Source of the DNA: UBA6168 sp964423205
GTDB lineage: Bacteria; Bacteroidota; Bacteroidia; Chitinophagales; Saprospiraceae
Direction: 5' to 3'
DNA length: 64,000 bases
Assembly: GCA_964423205.1 (NCBI GenBank)
Contig: CAYRDX010000015.1
Span: 1 to 64,000 of the forward strand
Shown here: positions 26,479 through 34,781 of the stretch, piece by piece
How the letters are laid out: every line of letters starts with the position of its first letter
Numbering within the stretch: the stretch's first letter is position 1
Made by a program: the position numbers and the translations under genes
Notes under the pieces: model-generated
Databases searched by the model: none
What the model saw: the letters and a program-made list of their open reading frames with translations, nothing else
What the model was told of the DNA's origin: nothing

Positions 26479-26610
26479 CAAAAAGGCAAAATTTTTCTAA
26501 CTGATTTTTAAGTGGTTAAGAAAACAATTTGGCCACTTTATTTTTGACACATCACTAATTTTTCAGGGTCAGAAGGTTTAAGTTGCTAAATATCTGAAAA
26601 TTTGACGAAT

Positions 26611-28809
26611 TCAGGGTTTGACGATATGCTCTCTCGGTCCTGGAGGACAATATTGTTTTAGAAATTGGGTACACATTGTTGCCAAATGTCTGAAAGTACC
26701 TTCACCTTCTCCCAAACCATGTGAACGTCCCGGATAGGCCATATACTGGAATAATTTGTTGTGTTTTACCAATTCATTTACCAGCATCTCAGCATTCTGG
26801 AAGTGTACATTGTCGTCCGTTGTGCCATGAATCAACAGAAGATTGCCCTTAAGATTCTTTGCGTGAGTCGTTGCAGCACCGGCGGTATAGTCTTCCATGT
26901 TTTCCTGGGGTAATCCCATATAGCGCTCTGTGTAGATGTTATCGTAATAAAGCGAATTGGTGACCGGTGCAATAGATATTCCAGTCTGGAAGATATCGGG
27001 ATATTGGAATAGCAAATTCAATGTACTGGAACCACCACCGCTCCATCCCCAAACGGCCACTCTTTCTTTGTCTATGAAATCCCATTCCAGGACTTTTTTG
27101 GCACCCATAGCCAAGTCTCGAATGTTGATTTGACCGATATTCCGGTAAATGGCCTTCCTCCATGCCCGGCCTTTTGGTGCAGGCGTGCCGCGGTTATCAA
27201 GGCTTACATAAACATAACCATCAGCCGACAGGTCGCCGCTGTAAATTCTGTTCCTGCCCATCCCGAACACATCCCTGACAGTTGTTCCGGCCGGCTCTCC
27301 ATATACATAGAACAGTACCGGATATTTTTTGGCAGGATCAAAGTTGGCCGGTTTAATCATCCAAGCATCCATAGTCACACCATCCGCCGTGGTAACCTGG
27401 AAAAACTCCATCTTGGATTCTTTCGCTCTATTTGGGTCATATTTTTTCAGGAGGTCATCCTGTCCGGGAAGTGGTTTGTGGTCAGGAAGGCTTACCCAGG
27501 CACGCATCCTTTGAGTGAAATAATTGGTGAAGCTGTGGTTAGCGTATTTTCCGTTTGGTGAGATAGTATAGCTATGTGTTCCTTTCATGGCCGCGGGTGA
27601 AAGGAGTTGAGCTGCTGCATTTCCTTTCATGGAAATGCGGTACAGGTACTGTTGGGTCGCATTTTCGGGAGAAGCCATGAAATACAGAAAGCCATTTTTC
27701 TCATCATGCAACTCAAGGCTGATGACGTCGAAATCTCCTTTTGTCAAGTGTGTTTCGCTTTTGCCATCACGGGATATTTTATACAAATGGCGCCATCCAT
27801 CTTTTTCAGTTGTCCACAAGAAACTCTTTCCACCTTCCAGCCAATCCCAACCTGTTACAGCATCAGCCCATTCATTGATGGTACTGACCCATGCTTCGTC
27901 TTTTTCGGTATAGATGGTTTTGGCCTCTCCTGAATCCGGATTGCAAAGCATCAATTTACTCTCATTTTGTTTTCTGTTGAGCTGTTGTACGATAATCTCT
28001 TTTCCATCGGGAGTCCATTCCATGCGGACAAGGTAATGCTGAGCCGGGTCGCCTGGAATTTTCATCCAGGTCGTTTTTTGAGTTGTGATATCAACCACCC
28101 CGATTCTGGCTGGCGAAGGAGAATCACCCACTTTGGGGTATTCAACCGGAATAATCCGGCTATATATGGAATCTACATTGTTTACCATGTAGAAGTCGCG
28201 GATTTGATTGGCGTCGATTTGCCAATAGGCGATGCTCCTGCTGTCAGATCCCCAGCGGAATCCATCCCTGTTGGAAAACTCTTCCTCATAGACCCAGTCG
28301 AAAGTTCCGTTAATCAGTTTTGGGGTGCCCAAATCGTCTGTCAATTTTTTTATTTGTCCGGTGCTCAGGTCTTCTGCATAAATATTTCGCTCACTTACAT
28401 AGGCCACTTTTTTCCCATCGGGTGAGAATTTGGCAAACATCAGTGACGATTCAGGCCTTCCTTTTCCAAGTTGTTTGAGTTGTTTGTTTATCAGGTTAAG
28501 TACCCAATAATCACCTCGGGTATTTTGGCGCCACACTCTTTTACTGTTGGTATAAATGAGCAATCTGGACTGGTCATCGCTGAAACTGAAATTCTCAATA
28601 CTCAGGGATTTGTCCGATCCACTTGGAGTAAAATCCTCTTTGGGCAGTAGAGTGATCTTGGCCAACGTGGGTAGTTCGTATTTAACGATGCCTCCGTCTT
28701 CCATTGAGTAATAACTATTGCCATCTGGAGTCCATCTAAATTGTTGCGCAAAAATGGCAACACTGGTGAATAAGATGACGAACAGAAGAGAAATCTTGTG
28801 CTTATACAT
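26611..28809 (-). CDS. S9 family dipeptidyl peptidase IV-like
   Basis: 732 residues with a signal peptide (MYKHKISLLFVILFTSVAIFAQ). The N-terminal two-thirds is a beta-propeller (DPPIV_N; VYEEEFSNRDGFRWG contains the Glu-Glu that binds the substrate N-terminus in DPP IV). The C-terminal alpha/beta-hydrolase has the nucleophile in GWSGGG (about residue 593), Asp in TTDDNVH and His in SHGLGEG. It cleaves N-terminal Xaa-Pro dipeptides in the periplasm. Single gene, no obvious operon partner. Confidence 0.93.
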   Translation of the reverse strand: MYKHKISLLFVILFTSVAIFAQQFRWTPDGNSYYSMEDGGIVKYELPTLAKITLLPKEDFTPSGSDKSLSIENFSFSDDQSRLLIYTNSKRVWRQNTRGDYWVLNLINKQLKQLGKGRPESSLMFAKFSPDGKKVAYVSERNIYAEDLSTGQIKKLTDDLGTPKLINGTFDWVYEEEFSNRDGFRWGSDSRSIAYWQIDANQIRDFYMVNNVDSIYSRIIPVEYPKVGDSPSPARIGVVDITTQKTTWMKIPGDPAQHYLVRMEWTPDGKEIIVQQLNRKQNESKLMLCNPDSGEAKTIYTEKDEAWVSTINEWADAVTGWDWLEGGKSFLWTTEKDGWRHLYKISRDGKSETHLTKGDFDVISLELHDEKNGFLYFMASPENATQQYLYRISMKGNAAAQLLSPAAMKGTHSYTISPNGKYANHSFTNYFTQRMRAWVSLPDHKPLPGQDDLLKKYDPNRAKESKMEFFQVTTADGVTMDAWMIKPANFDPAKKYPVLFYVYGEPAGTTVRDVFGMGRNRIYSGDLSADGYVYVSLDNRGTPAPKGRAWRKAIYRNIGQINIRDLAMGAKKVLEWDFIDKERVAVWGWSGGGSSTLNLLFQYPDIFQTGISIAPVTNSLYYDNIYTERYMGLPQENMEDYTAGAATTHAKNLKGNLLLIHGTTDDNVHFQNAEMLVNELVKHNKLFQYMAYPGRSHGLGEGEGTFRHLATMCTQFLKQYCPPGPREHIVKP

Positions 28810-28908
28810 GGTCTGTATTTTAAGAATGAAATTTGTCAGAAATGCCGCTAAAAATATGCAGCATTACGGAAGTGTACAAAGGAAGTGCTAAAAGATTGGC
28901 AAGGAATG

Positions 28909-29721
28909 TCAGTAAGGTTGGCCAATTGACCTTTGTCGAACCGCTTCAAAGAGTACAATAGCAGCAGATGCAGAGACATTTAGTGAGTCAATCTGACCGG
29001 ACATGGGAATGATGACCCGAGTATCAGCATTTTCAACCCAAAACGGAGTAATACCTGTTGATTCGGCTCCCAAGACTAATGCAGAAGGACCAGTAAGGTC
29101 ACATTGGAATAAAGAGACACTGGCCTCCAGGTAGGTGGACATTATGCTAATGTTATTTTTTCTCAACCAGGCCAATGTTTCTTCAGAGGTGGCTCCGATA
29201 ACCGGAAGAGCAAAAACAGCTCCCAGACTTGCTCTGATGGTATTGGGGTTGTAAATATCCACTTGCGGGTCGCACACGATGACGGCATCAACACCCGCTG
29301 CATCTGCAGTTCGAAGTATGGCACCCAGATTTCCGGGTTTTTCCACACTCTCAGAGACCAACACCAAAGGTCTTTCAGGTAAAATTATCTCACTAAGGCT
29401 ATTTTCTGTGCTTTTAAAAAGACCCACAACATTGGACACTGTTGACCGGTAAGCAATTTTTTCCATCACTTCCGGGCTGACTGAAATGAGCTCTGTAGTA
29501 GTCAAATTGCTGGCGTGTAATAATTTTTCAACTTCCGGCAACCCGGTTTGACTTTCATCAAAAAACAAGGTTTCAGGTTGGAATCCATTATTAATAGCCA
29601 ATTGAACTTCCCGGAACCCCTCTGCCACAAATAATCCCTGCCTTTTGCGCTCACGCGATTTCTGCATGAGGCTGACCATATTTTTGATAGTGGGATTTTG
29701 TATGCTGCGGATTTCTTTCAT
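28909..29721 (-). CDS. TrmH/SpoU-family RNA 2'-O-methyltransferase
   Basis: 270 residues. N-terminal substrate-binding domain (MKEIRSIQNPTIKNMVSLMQ, RERKRQGLFVAEGFREV), then the SPOUT knot with its motifs: EKPGNLGAILRTADAAGVDA, LVLGAESTGI and IPMSGQIDSLNVSASAAIVL. It transfers a methyl group from SAM to a ribose 2'-OH in rRNA or tRNA; the target base is not predictable. Related to RlmB and TsnR-like enzymes. Confidence 0.93.
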   Translation of the reverse strand: MKEIRSIQNPTIKNMVSLMQKSRERKRQGLFVAEGFREVQLAINNGFQPETLFFDESQTGLPEVEKLLHASNLTTTELISVSPEVMEKIAYRSTVSNVVGLFKSTENSLSEIILPERPLVLVSESVEKPGNLGAILRTADAAGVDAVIVCDPQVDIYNPNTIRASLGAVFALPVIGATSEETLAWLRKNNISIMSTYLEASVSLFQCDLTGPSALVLGAESTGITPFWVENADTRVIIPMSGQIDSLNVSASAAIVLFEAVRQRSIGQPY

Positions 29722-29760
29722 GGTTCAAATATAGGTTGGCGAAGGGAGAGGATAGAAGAA

Positions 29761-29792
29761 AGAGGCAAGAATCAAGAGGCAAGAATCAAGAG
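29761..29792. repeat. 14-bp tandem repeat at a stop codon
   Basis: AGAGGCAAGAATCA occurs twice in direct succession and is followed by a partial third (AGAG). It overlaps the stop codon of the leftward esterase gene at 29786-29788. Confidence 0.6.
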
Positions 29793-30451
29793 CGCTTATA
29801 TAGCTTTTGCCGTAGTTCCACCAGTGTTTCGGATGGGATGTAATGTTTTCCGGCAAAACCCAGTTTTTTAGGCTTTAAGCCAGTCTCATCTATTATGCGC
29901 TTCTGCTCAGCCAAAACTTCAGGAGTGGCAAAAGGGTCTGCATCACCCAAAACAACATGTACAGGTCTGCTGTCAATTTTTCTTCCGAATTCTTTATATG
30001 GCAAATCGTTGGGAATGCTACCTGCCCAGAGCACCAATTCATGAAAAACAGGCTCTTCTTTGGCTTGTATATAACGGCATATAGTACTTACACCCTGTGA
30101 AAATCCAAATAAAATGACTTTCACGTCCGGACTTAATTGCCGGAGAATTGACTTGTGAAGTGTGTCGAGAAAATTAGTGTAATCCTCAATCTCATCGAGC
30201 CTCTGATGGCGGGTCATCCATGTTGCCACAGGCGGACCACCGAATCCGTTCCAATAAAATTTATTCAAAGCTTCAGGAGCTACTATCAGGGTTTCATTGC
30301 TGGCAATAGGATAAAAGTTATCGACAAATTCAGATGCCAGTTGTCCGTAACCATGACAGGCCAGCCAATAATACTTTATTTGAGGGCCTATTTCACCTAA
30401 ACTATAATAGTGTGCAGTGCGAGGGGTGATGAGCTTGTGTTCTTGTTTCAT
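29786..30451 (-). CDS. Alpha/beta-hydrolase (carboxylesterase/phospholipase-like)
   Basis: 221 residues from the ATG at 30451 (MKQEHKLITPRTAHYYSLG); the frame extends to 30529 without support. The nucleophile elbow is LFGFSQGVSTICRY (GFSQG, like GxSxG of carboxylesterase YpfH/EstB types), the Asp is in VVLGDADPFATPE, and the His is in AGKHYIPSE. No signal peptide, so it is cytosolic. Substrate is unknown. Confidence 0.8.
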   Translation of the reverse strand: MKQEHKLITPRTAHYYSLGEIGPQIKYYWLACHGYGQLASEFVDNFYPIASNETLIVAPEALNKFYWNGFGGPPVATWMTRHQRLDEIEDYTNFLDTLHKSILRQLSPDVKVILFGFSQGVSTICRYIQAKEEPVFHELVLWAGSIPNDLPYKEFGRKIDSRPVHVVLGDADPFATPEVLAEQKRIIDETGLKPKKLGFAGKHYIPSETLVELRQKLYKRS

Positions 30452-30576
30452 TTGATATTGGGAAAAGTGAAGACGCAAATGTATGACGCACACGGGCTGA
30501 TGTCCCTTTATTGGAGACAAAACTTTCACTTCTTATTTCAGGGGTTTTGAAATATTGCTTTTTGATGGAGAATTCT

Positions 30577-31071
30577 CTAGCACCCAGTCATTTTGGTACA
30601 ACCGGCCTGGCACTCTTTTACGACATGTTCCAACATCATTAGTGTAAATCCACCAACTTTGTCCCATTCCGCCTGTAAGCTTCCATCGCAATTGTAGAGG
30701 AATTGTTTGCCCTCGTTGACACCAGAGCTGTAATTTTCTTCCAGATACACGTTGCCATTTCGGTGAAACATGTACAATTTTCCATGGAGTAGCCCATCCT
30801 TGTATAAATATTCCCGTTCCTTGTTGCCATTGTTGTACCAGCCCTTTTCTTTTTCGAGTAGGCCATTCTTTAAGGATACTTCGCGATGAATCTGTTCCTG
30901 TTGGTAATCGTCATGGGTGGTTCCGGTAAATGGGAGTCCATCCAGGAAATAAACAGAAATGCCCTTATCATTGCTCTTTAATTGAAGTTGGCTGAAAGAG
31001 ACTTTCTTAGTCTGGGCAAATGAAGGGAAACCGAAAACGAACAGGCATAAAAGCAATGCAGATGACTTCAT
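30577..31071 (-). CDS. Secreted MORN-repeat (YwqK-like) protein
   Basis: 164 residues from the ATG at 31071 (MKSSALLLCLFVFGFPSFAQ, a signal peptide); ten further residues are open upstream. It contains three to four MORN-like units, such as KGWYNNGNKEREYLYKDG, LLHGKLYMFHRNGN and VYLEENYSSGVNEGKQFL. Such YwqK-type repeats are often mislabelled antitoxins; the secreted form here gives no hint of that role. Function unknown. Confidence 0.75.
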   Translation of the reverse strand: MKSSALLLCLFVFGFPSFAQTKKVSFSQLQLKSNDKGISVYFLDGLPFTGTTHDDYQQEQIHREVSLKNGLLEKEKGWYNNGNKEREYLYKDGLLHGKLYMFHRNGNVYLEENYSSGVNEGKQFLYNCDGSLQAEWDKVGGFTLMMLEHVVKECQAGCTKMTGC

Positions 31072-31217
31072 TGTGATAGGTGTTAATAAATAATGATTCA
31101 AATGTAGGTGAAACGTGTTGGTAAATCAATCACTCAGTAAATTTTTGAGCTATTCCAACAGCCCTGCAATTTTTTAAATGCCGTCAGTTCTGTCAAAAGC
31201 TTCTATTTTCGCCACCC

Positions 31218-32432
31218 ATGAAGCTAATCTACATATCCCTGTTCTTTACAACCACAATTTTGATTTTATCCTTGGGCTGCGTTGATAGTGGTTCCACCAC
31301 TGTGTCAACAGAAATAAAAGAGGTTCCACTTGACTCTGCCACTCAAGCATTTATCGATGACTACCTGACTTTCTTTCAGGCTGATTTTGCTGTAAATGGT
31401 TCTCCCGGAGCTGCTCTTGTCATTGTGATGGATGGCAGAATTGTCTGCCAAAAGGGATACGGTGAAAAAATTATTGGAAGTGGTGATTCCGTCGACAGCA
31501 GAACAGTATTTCGGATTGGATCACTTTCAAAAGGTCTGACCAGTGTTTTAACGGGGAAAATGGTCCAACAGGGTAAATTACAATGGACTGACCCGGTGGC
31601 CATGTATTATCCTGCATTTAACCTCAAAGACAAAGAACAAGCTAAGAGAATTGAAATAAAGCATTTAATATCACACACCGCCGGGCTTCCTTATCAGGCA
31701 TACAGCAATTTGATAGAACAGGGTTTTGACCTTGAAACTATTGTTCTTACCTATTTTCCCTCTGCAAAACTCACCGGAAGAGAGGGAGAGGTCTTCGCTT
31801 ACCAGAATGCAGCCTTCAGCGTCATTGAACCAGTTCTGTATTCAGCCACCGGCAGGTCATTTCCTGACCTAATAACCGGAGAATTATTTGTTCCGGCAAA
31901 CATGCTTAATGCCTCCACAGGTTTTGAGGCTATGGACCAAAACCTGAACAAAGCATTCCCGCATTCCCTCACAGAATCGGGGTGGATTGCCGAAGATATC
32001 AGTTCACGTTATTATAACGTATTGGCCGCTGGAGGAGTCAATGCAAGCATTTCGGATATGGGGCAATGGTTGCTGCTGTTATTGGGTAATAAAAAGGGGG
32101 TTGTTGCAGACAGTACATTGACGGAAGTTTTTAAACCTGTTTTTAGAACTGGAAATGAGCGCAAGGTGCTTCCCGGCTGGATAGACCGGGATTCAGCCAG
32201 TTATGCTTTGGGTTGGAGGGTTTTGAATAAAAACGGCCTTGAACTCATATATCATTCTGGCTTTGTAAACAATTATTACAGCGAGATAGCTTTCGACCGC
32301 AAAGCAGGGATAGGTATTTGCGTTCTGTTCAATGGAGAGACACAACTTCTTGGAACAAGCATCGCAGAGTTTTTTGAAAAATATTGGTTTCACCAGTCTT
32401 CCCAGCTCAATAGTGACATCAGTTTTAATTAG
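31218..32432 (+). CDS. Serine hydrolase, beta-lactamase/class C PBP fold, lipoprotein
   Basis: 404 residues. Lipoprotein signal ending LSLGC. Catalytic motifs: SLSK (in RIGSLSKGLTSV; nucleophile Ser and base Lys), YQN (in FAYQNAAFSV) and HSG (in IYHSGFVNN). These are shared by AmpC-like esterases, D-aminopeptidases and penicillin-binding proteins, so true beta-lactamase activity is not implied. Its TAG stop is formed by the boundary of the MITE-like element, which follows directly: the original stop was probably TAA, and the protein ends at the same residue either way. Confidence 0.88.
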   Translation: MKLIYISLFFTTTILILSLGCVDSGSTTVSTEIKEVPLDSATQAFIDDYLTFFQADFAVNGSPGAALVIVMDGRIVCQKGYGEKIIGSGDSVDSRTVFRIGSLSKGLTSVLTGKMVQQGKLQWTDPVAMYYPAFNLKDKEQAKRIEIKHLISHTAGLPYQAYSNLIEQGFDLETIVLTYFPSAKLTGREGEVFAYQNAAFSVIEPVLYSATGRSFPDLITGELFVPANMLNASTGFEAMDQNLNKAFPHSLTESGWIAEDISSRYYNVLAAGGVNASISDMGQWLLLLLGNKKGVVADSTLTEVFKPVFRTGNERKVLPGWIDRDSASYALGWRVLNKNGLELIYHSGFVNNYYSEIAFDRKAGIGICVLFNGETQLLGTSIAEFFEKYWFHQSSQLNSDISFN

Positions 32433-32592
32433 AGCTTGTTTGGGATTTAGTGCTTGAGTTAAAAACGAGAAATTTTTCGTCAATTTTTTGGCTTTTTGAA
32501 GGAGAATAGCGGGACTACTTGACTGAAAAAAGCTGAAAAAGTGGCGAAAAAGGGTCGTTTTGAGCCAAGTGACCAAATTCCAAACAAGCTCT
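32431..32592 (+). mobile_element. MITE-like element, copy 1 (162 bp)
   Basis: Starts AGAGCTTGTTTGGGATTT and ends AAATTCCAAACAAGCTCT: terminal inverted repeats of 18 bases with one mismatch. The interior has no transposase. A second copy at 60227-60388 appears identical base for base. Flanks are TTA on the left and TAA on the right if the element is taken as GAGC...GCTC, so the target duplication is imperfect here. It lies right at the end of the serine hydrolase gene. Confidence 0.8.
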
Positions 32593-32653
32593 AAGGTCAA
32601 TAATCTCTATTCCCAGTCATCTTGTTTACTATCTATTTCAAACCACGAATAAT

Positions 32654-33322
32654 ATGACGATTCAATCCAGCACCCTGCAATTCTTGAAAGATATTACTGC
32701 CCATAACGACCGTGATTGGTTTCAGGACAATAAAGCCAGTTTTGAAGCTGCTCAAAACAACATGAAACAATTTACAAAGGCAGTGGAAAAGGAATTGGCC
32801 AAGACCGATCAGTTGGAGGAAAGTAAACTGTTCCGGATTTACCGTGACGTTCGTTTTTCCAAAGATAAATCGCCTTATAAAACCAACTTTGGTGTGAGTT
32901 TTAAAAGAGCCACTAAACTGCGCCGTGGTGGATACTACCTTCAAATTGAACCCGGAAATTCATTTGTGGGTGGTGGGTTTTGGGGCCCTGATTCTGCCGA
33001 TATAAAACGAATCCGGGATGAGTTTGCAGCCGACGACAAACCCATCCGGGCCATTCTGGCTGACAAAACCTTTGTCAAATATTTTGGTGAGTTGAAAGGG
33101 GAGGAACTTAAAACAGCTCCGACAGGATTTGACCGCGAACATCCGGCTATTGATTTGATTCGCAAAAAGCAGTTTGTTGTTTTCCGGAAATTCACTGATA
33201 AAGAAGTGTTGTCTGAAAGTTTTCTCCATGAAATTCGGCTCACTTTCGAAGCTATGAGGCCCTGGTTTGACTACATGAGTTCGGTGCTGACCACCAATTT
33301 GGATGGGGAGTTGATGGTGTGA
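32654..33322 (+). CDS. DUF2461 family protein (TIGR02453)
   Basis: 222 residues. Motifs NRDWFQDNKASFEAAQNNMKQ (seen as NDRDWFQDNK here), FRIYRDVRFSKDKSPYKTNFG and GGYYLQIEPG are characteristic of DUF2461. The family is widespread in bacteria and fungi and has no assigned reaction. Cytosolic by sequence. The MITE-like element lies between it and the serine hydrolase gene upstream. Confidence 0.9.
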   Translation: MTIQSSTLQFLKDITAHNDRDWFQDNKASFEAAQNNMKQFTKAVEKELAKTDQLEESKLFRIYRDVRFSKDKSPYKTNFGVSFKRATKLRRGGYYLQIEPGNSFVGGGFWGPDSADIKRIRDEFAADDKPIRAILADKTFVKYFGELKGEELKTAPTGFDREHPAIDLIRKKQFVVFRKFTDKEVLSESFLHEIRLTFEAMRPWFDYMSSVLTTNLDGELMV

Positions 33323-33358
33323 AGGCTGAAGAAATGAGGATGAGAGGATAGGAGGATA

Positions 33359-33380
33359 AGTATGTCTGCATACTATTTTT
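33359..33380 (+). terminator. Weak terminator after DUF2461
   Basis: AGTATG-TCTG-CATACT followed by ATTTTT. A six-pair stem with four-base loop. Weak but well placed, 36 bases after the stop codon. Confidence 0.4.
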
Positions 33381-33461
33381 CTGCTCGTTGCATGAAAAAT
33401 ATGACGAGACTTAATAATCAGTTTTGCATAGCGTTATGCAAAAAAAAAACAGTCGTCCAGA

Positions 33462-34733
33462 ATGAAGCAGTTTACCCTTTTGGTCATTTTGATATTATTG
33501 CGGATTTCAGCAGGTTCTCAAGACCTAACTGGGCTTTGGGAAGGTGAATTGCTTCAAAATGAACAGTACGCTGCTTTTGAATACAGGCTGGAGATCGTTC
33601 AGAAGGCATCTGTAATTTCTGGTTCTGCAACTTCGCAAAGCAAACAAGGAGGCCCCGTTTCCAAATTTGAAATCGGAGGCTCATGGGACGGCCAGCAAAT
33701 GGTTTTGCAGGAAGTCCGCCAAATAGAACCAAAAAACAGTCAATGGTGCCTCAAACATATTCTTTTGAACCTCAGCATCACAGATACGCTTGCCACTCTA
33801 AGGGGCACCTGGGAAGCCCAAAATTGCATACCAGGAACAATTTCACTTTCCAAAAGACTTCCTGCAAACTCCAAACCTCAAACTTCCTCCGATAGCTATC
33901 GGAGTCAAACTTCAAACTCCAAACTTTCAGGCAAATGGTCTGGTCAATTATCTCAATCCGACCGCAGTTACGGTTTCTATTTTGAAATGAAATTGAATAC
34001 CGATGGTACTGGTACTTCCACCATTATTTCTGATGGAGAGGGAGGTAATGCTACACTTTCGCTTAACTGGAATTTTGACGATAGTTCGGGGTTGATGCAT
34101 TTTAAAGAAACAGCCATAATCGAAAAATCTGTCCCTGATTGGAGATGGTGCCTTAAATCCGGACAACTCAAAATGAAAGAAACTGTCCATTGGAAATCAA
34201 TGCAAGGCTCATGGGCTGGTTACATAGAAGGTTATTCTGAGAGCAGGGGTGCTTGCGCACCGGGAGAGTTATTTTTAGAGCAACCCATATTAAACTCAGG
34301 AGAGCTCATATTGCCTGATATAAGTACAACATCAGACCATCCAACTCTGAACCCTGTTCCTCCCGATTTGGCAGGTTATGTAAAGGACCAAAAAAGAGAA
34401 GTAGAAGTGAACAGGGTGGTTGAAGTAAAAGGTCGAAGGATAAAAATCTGGGTTTGGGACAATGGAACCATTGACGGCGATGTGCTGTCACTTTTTTTGA
34501 ACGGTAAAATGTTATTGCATCAGCACAGGGCAACCCGCCAGAAATACGAAATGCTCGTGACTCTCGAAAAACCAGTGAATTACCTGATTTTGCATGCCAT
34601 TACTCTTGGAAGTATAAGCCCCAACACAGTCGCTGTTTCAATTGACGATGGGTCAGGTGAAAAAATCATAATGGTCAGTTCCACATTAAAATCCAGTGGC
34701 GCTATTATGATACGGGAATTTAAAGTTGAATGA
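33462..34733 (+). CDS. Secreted protein with two tandem lipocalin-like domains
   Basis: 423 residues with signal peptide (MKQFTLLVILILLRISAGS). Residues about 20-130 and 155-270 are a duplicated beta-rich domain: LTGLWEGELLQNEQYAAFEY against LSGKWSGQLSQSDRSYGFYF, each ending with a WCLK...RGTW or GSWAG segment and a Cys before a short PG motif. The two are joined by a linker built from a nucleotide repeat (33864-33930). A C-terminal domain (RRIKIWVWDNGTIDGDVLSL, LHAITLGSISPNTVAVSI) recurs in secreted Bacteroidetes proteins. Function unknown; fold assignment of the duplicated part is tentative. Confidence 0.65.
   Translation: MKQFTLLVILILLRISAGSQDLTGLWEGELLQNEQYAAFEYRLEIVQKASVISGSATSQSKQGGPVSKFEIGGSWDGQQMVLQEVRQIEPKNSQWCLKHILLNLSITDTLATLRGTWEAQNCIPGTISLSKRLPANSKPQTSSDSYRSQTSNSKLSGKWSGQLSQSDRSYGFYFEMKLNTDGTGTSTIISDGEGGNATLSLNWNFDDSSGLMHFKETAIIEKSVPDWRWCLKSGQLKMKETVHWKSMQGSWAGYIEGYSESRGACAPGELFLEQPILNSGELILPDISTTSDHPTLNPVPPDLAGYVKDQKREVEVNRVVEVKGRRIKIWVWDNGTIDGDVLSLFLNGKMLLHQHRATRQKYEMLVTLEKPVNYLILHAITLGSISPNTVAVSIDDGSGEKIIMVSSTLKSSGAIMIREFKVE
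33887..33904. repeat. 18-bp perfect palindrome inside a coding linker
   Basis: CTCCGATAGCTATCGGAG is fully self-complementary. It sits between two arms of CAAACT/CAAACTTC repeats (33864-33930) and is translated in frame as part of the inter-domain linker. Confidence 0.7.
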
Positions 34734-34756
34734 TATCAGTGACATTTTTACCTTAG
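34726..34756 (+). promoter_or_regulatory. Likely promoter of the S10 peptidase gene
   Basis: TTG (34726-34728), 20 bases, TACCTTAG (34749-34756); one mismatch to TAnnTTTG. The TTG overlaps the last codons of the preceding gene. Start of transcription would fall about 20 bases before the ATG at 34782. Confidence 0.5.
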
Positions 34757-34781
34757 CGAGCAAACAAAACCTTGTTACCTT

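Noticed and set aside
32193..32600. Leftward frame across MITE copy 1 (and its match in copy 2) as a transposase fragment
   Set aside because: The shared peptide arises only because the element is repeated; it lacks DDE or other transposase motifs and is far too short.
33422..33443. TTTTGCATA-GCGT-TATGCAAAA as a terminator
   Set aside because: The hairpin is followed by an A run on the plus strand, and on the minus strand the T run lies before the stem, so neither strand gives a stem followed by Ts.
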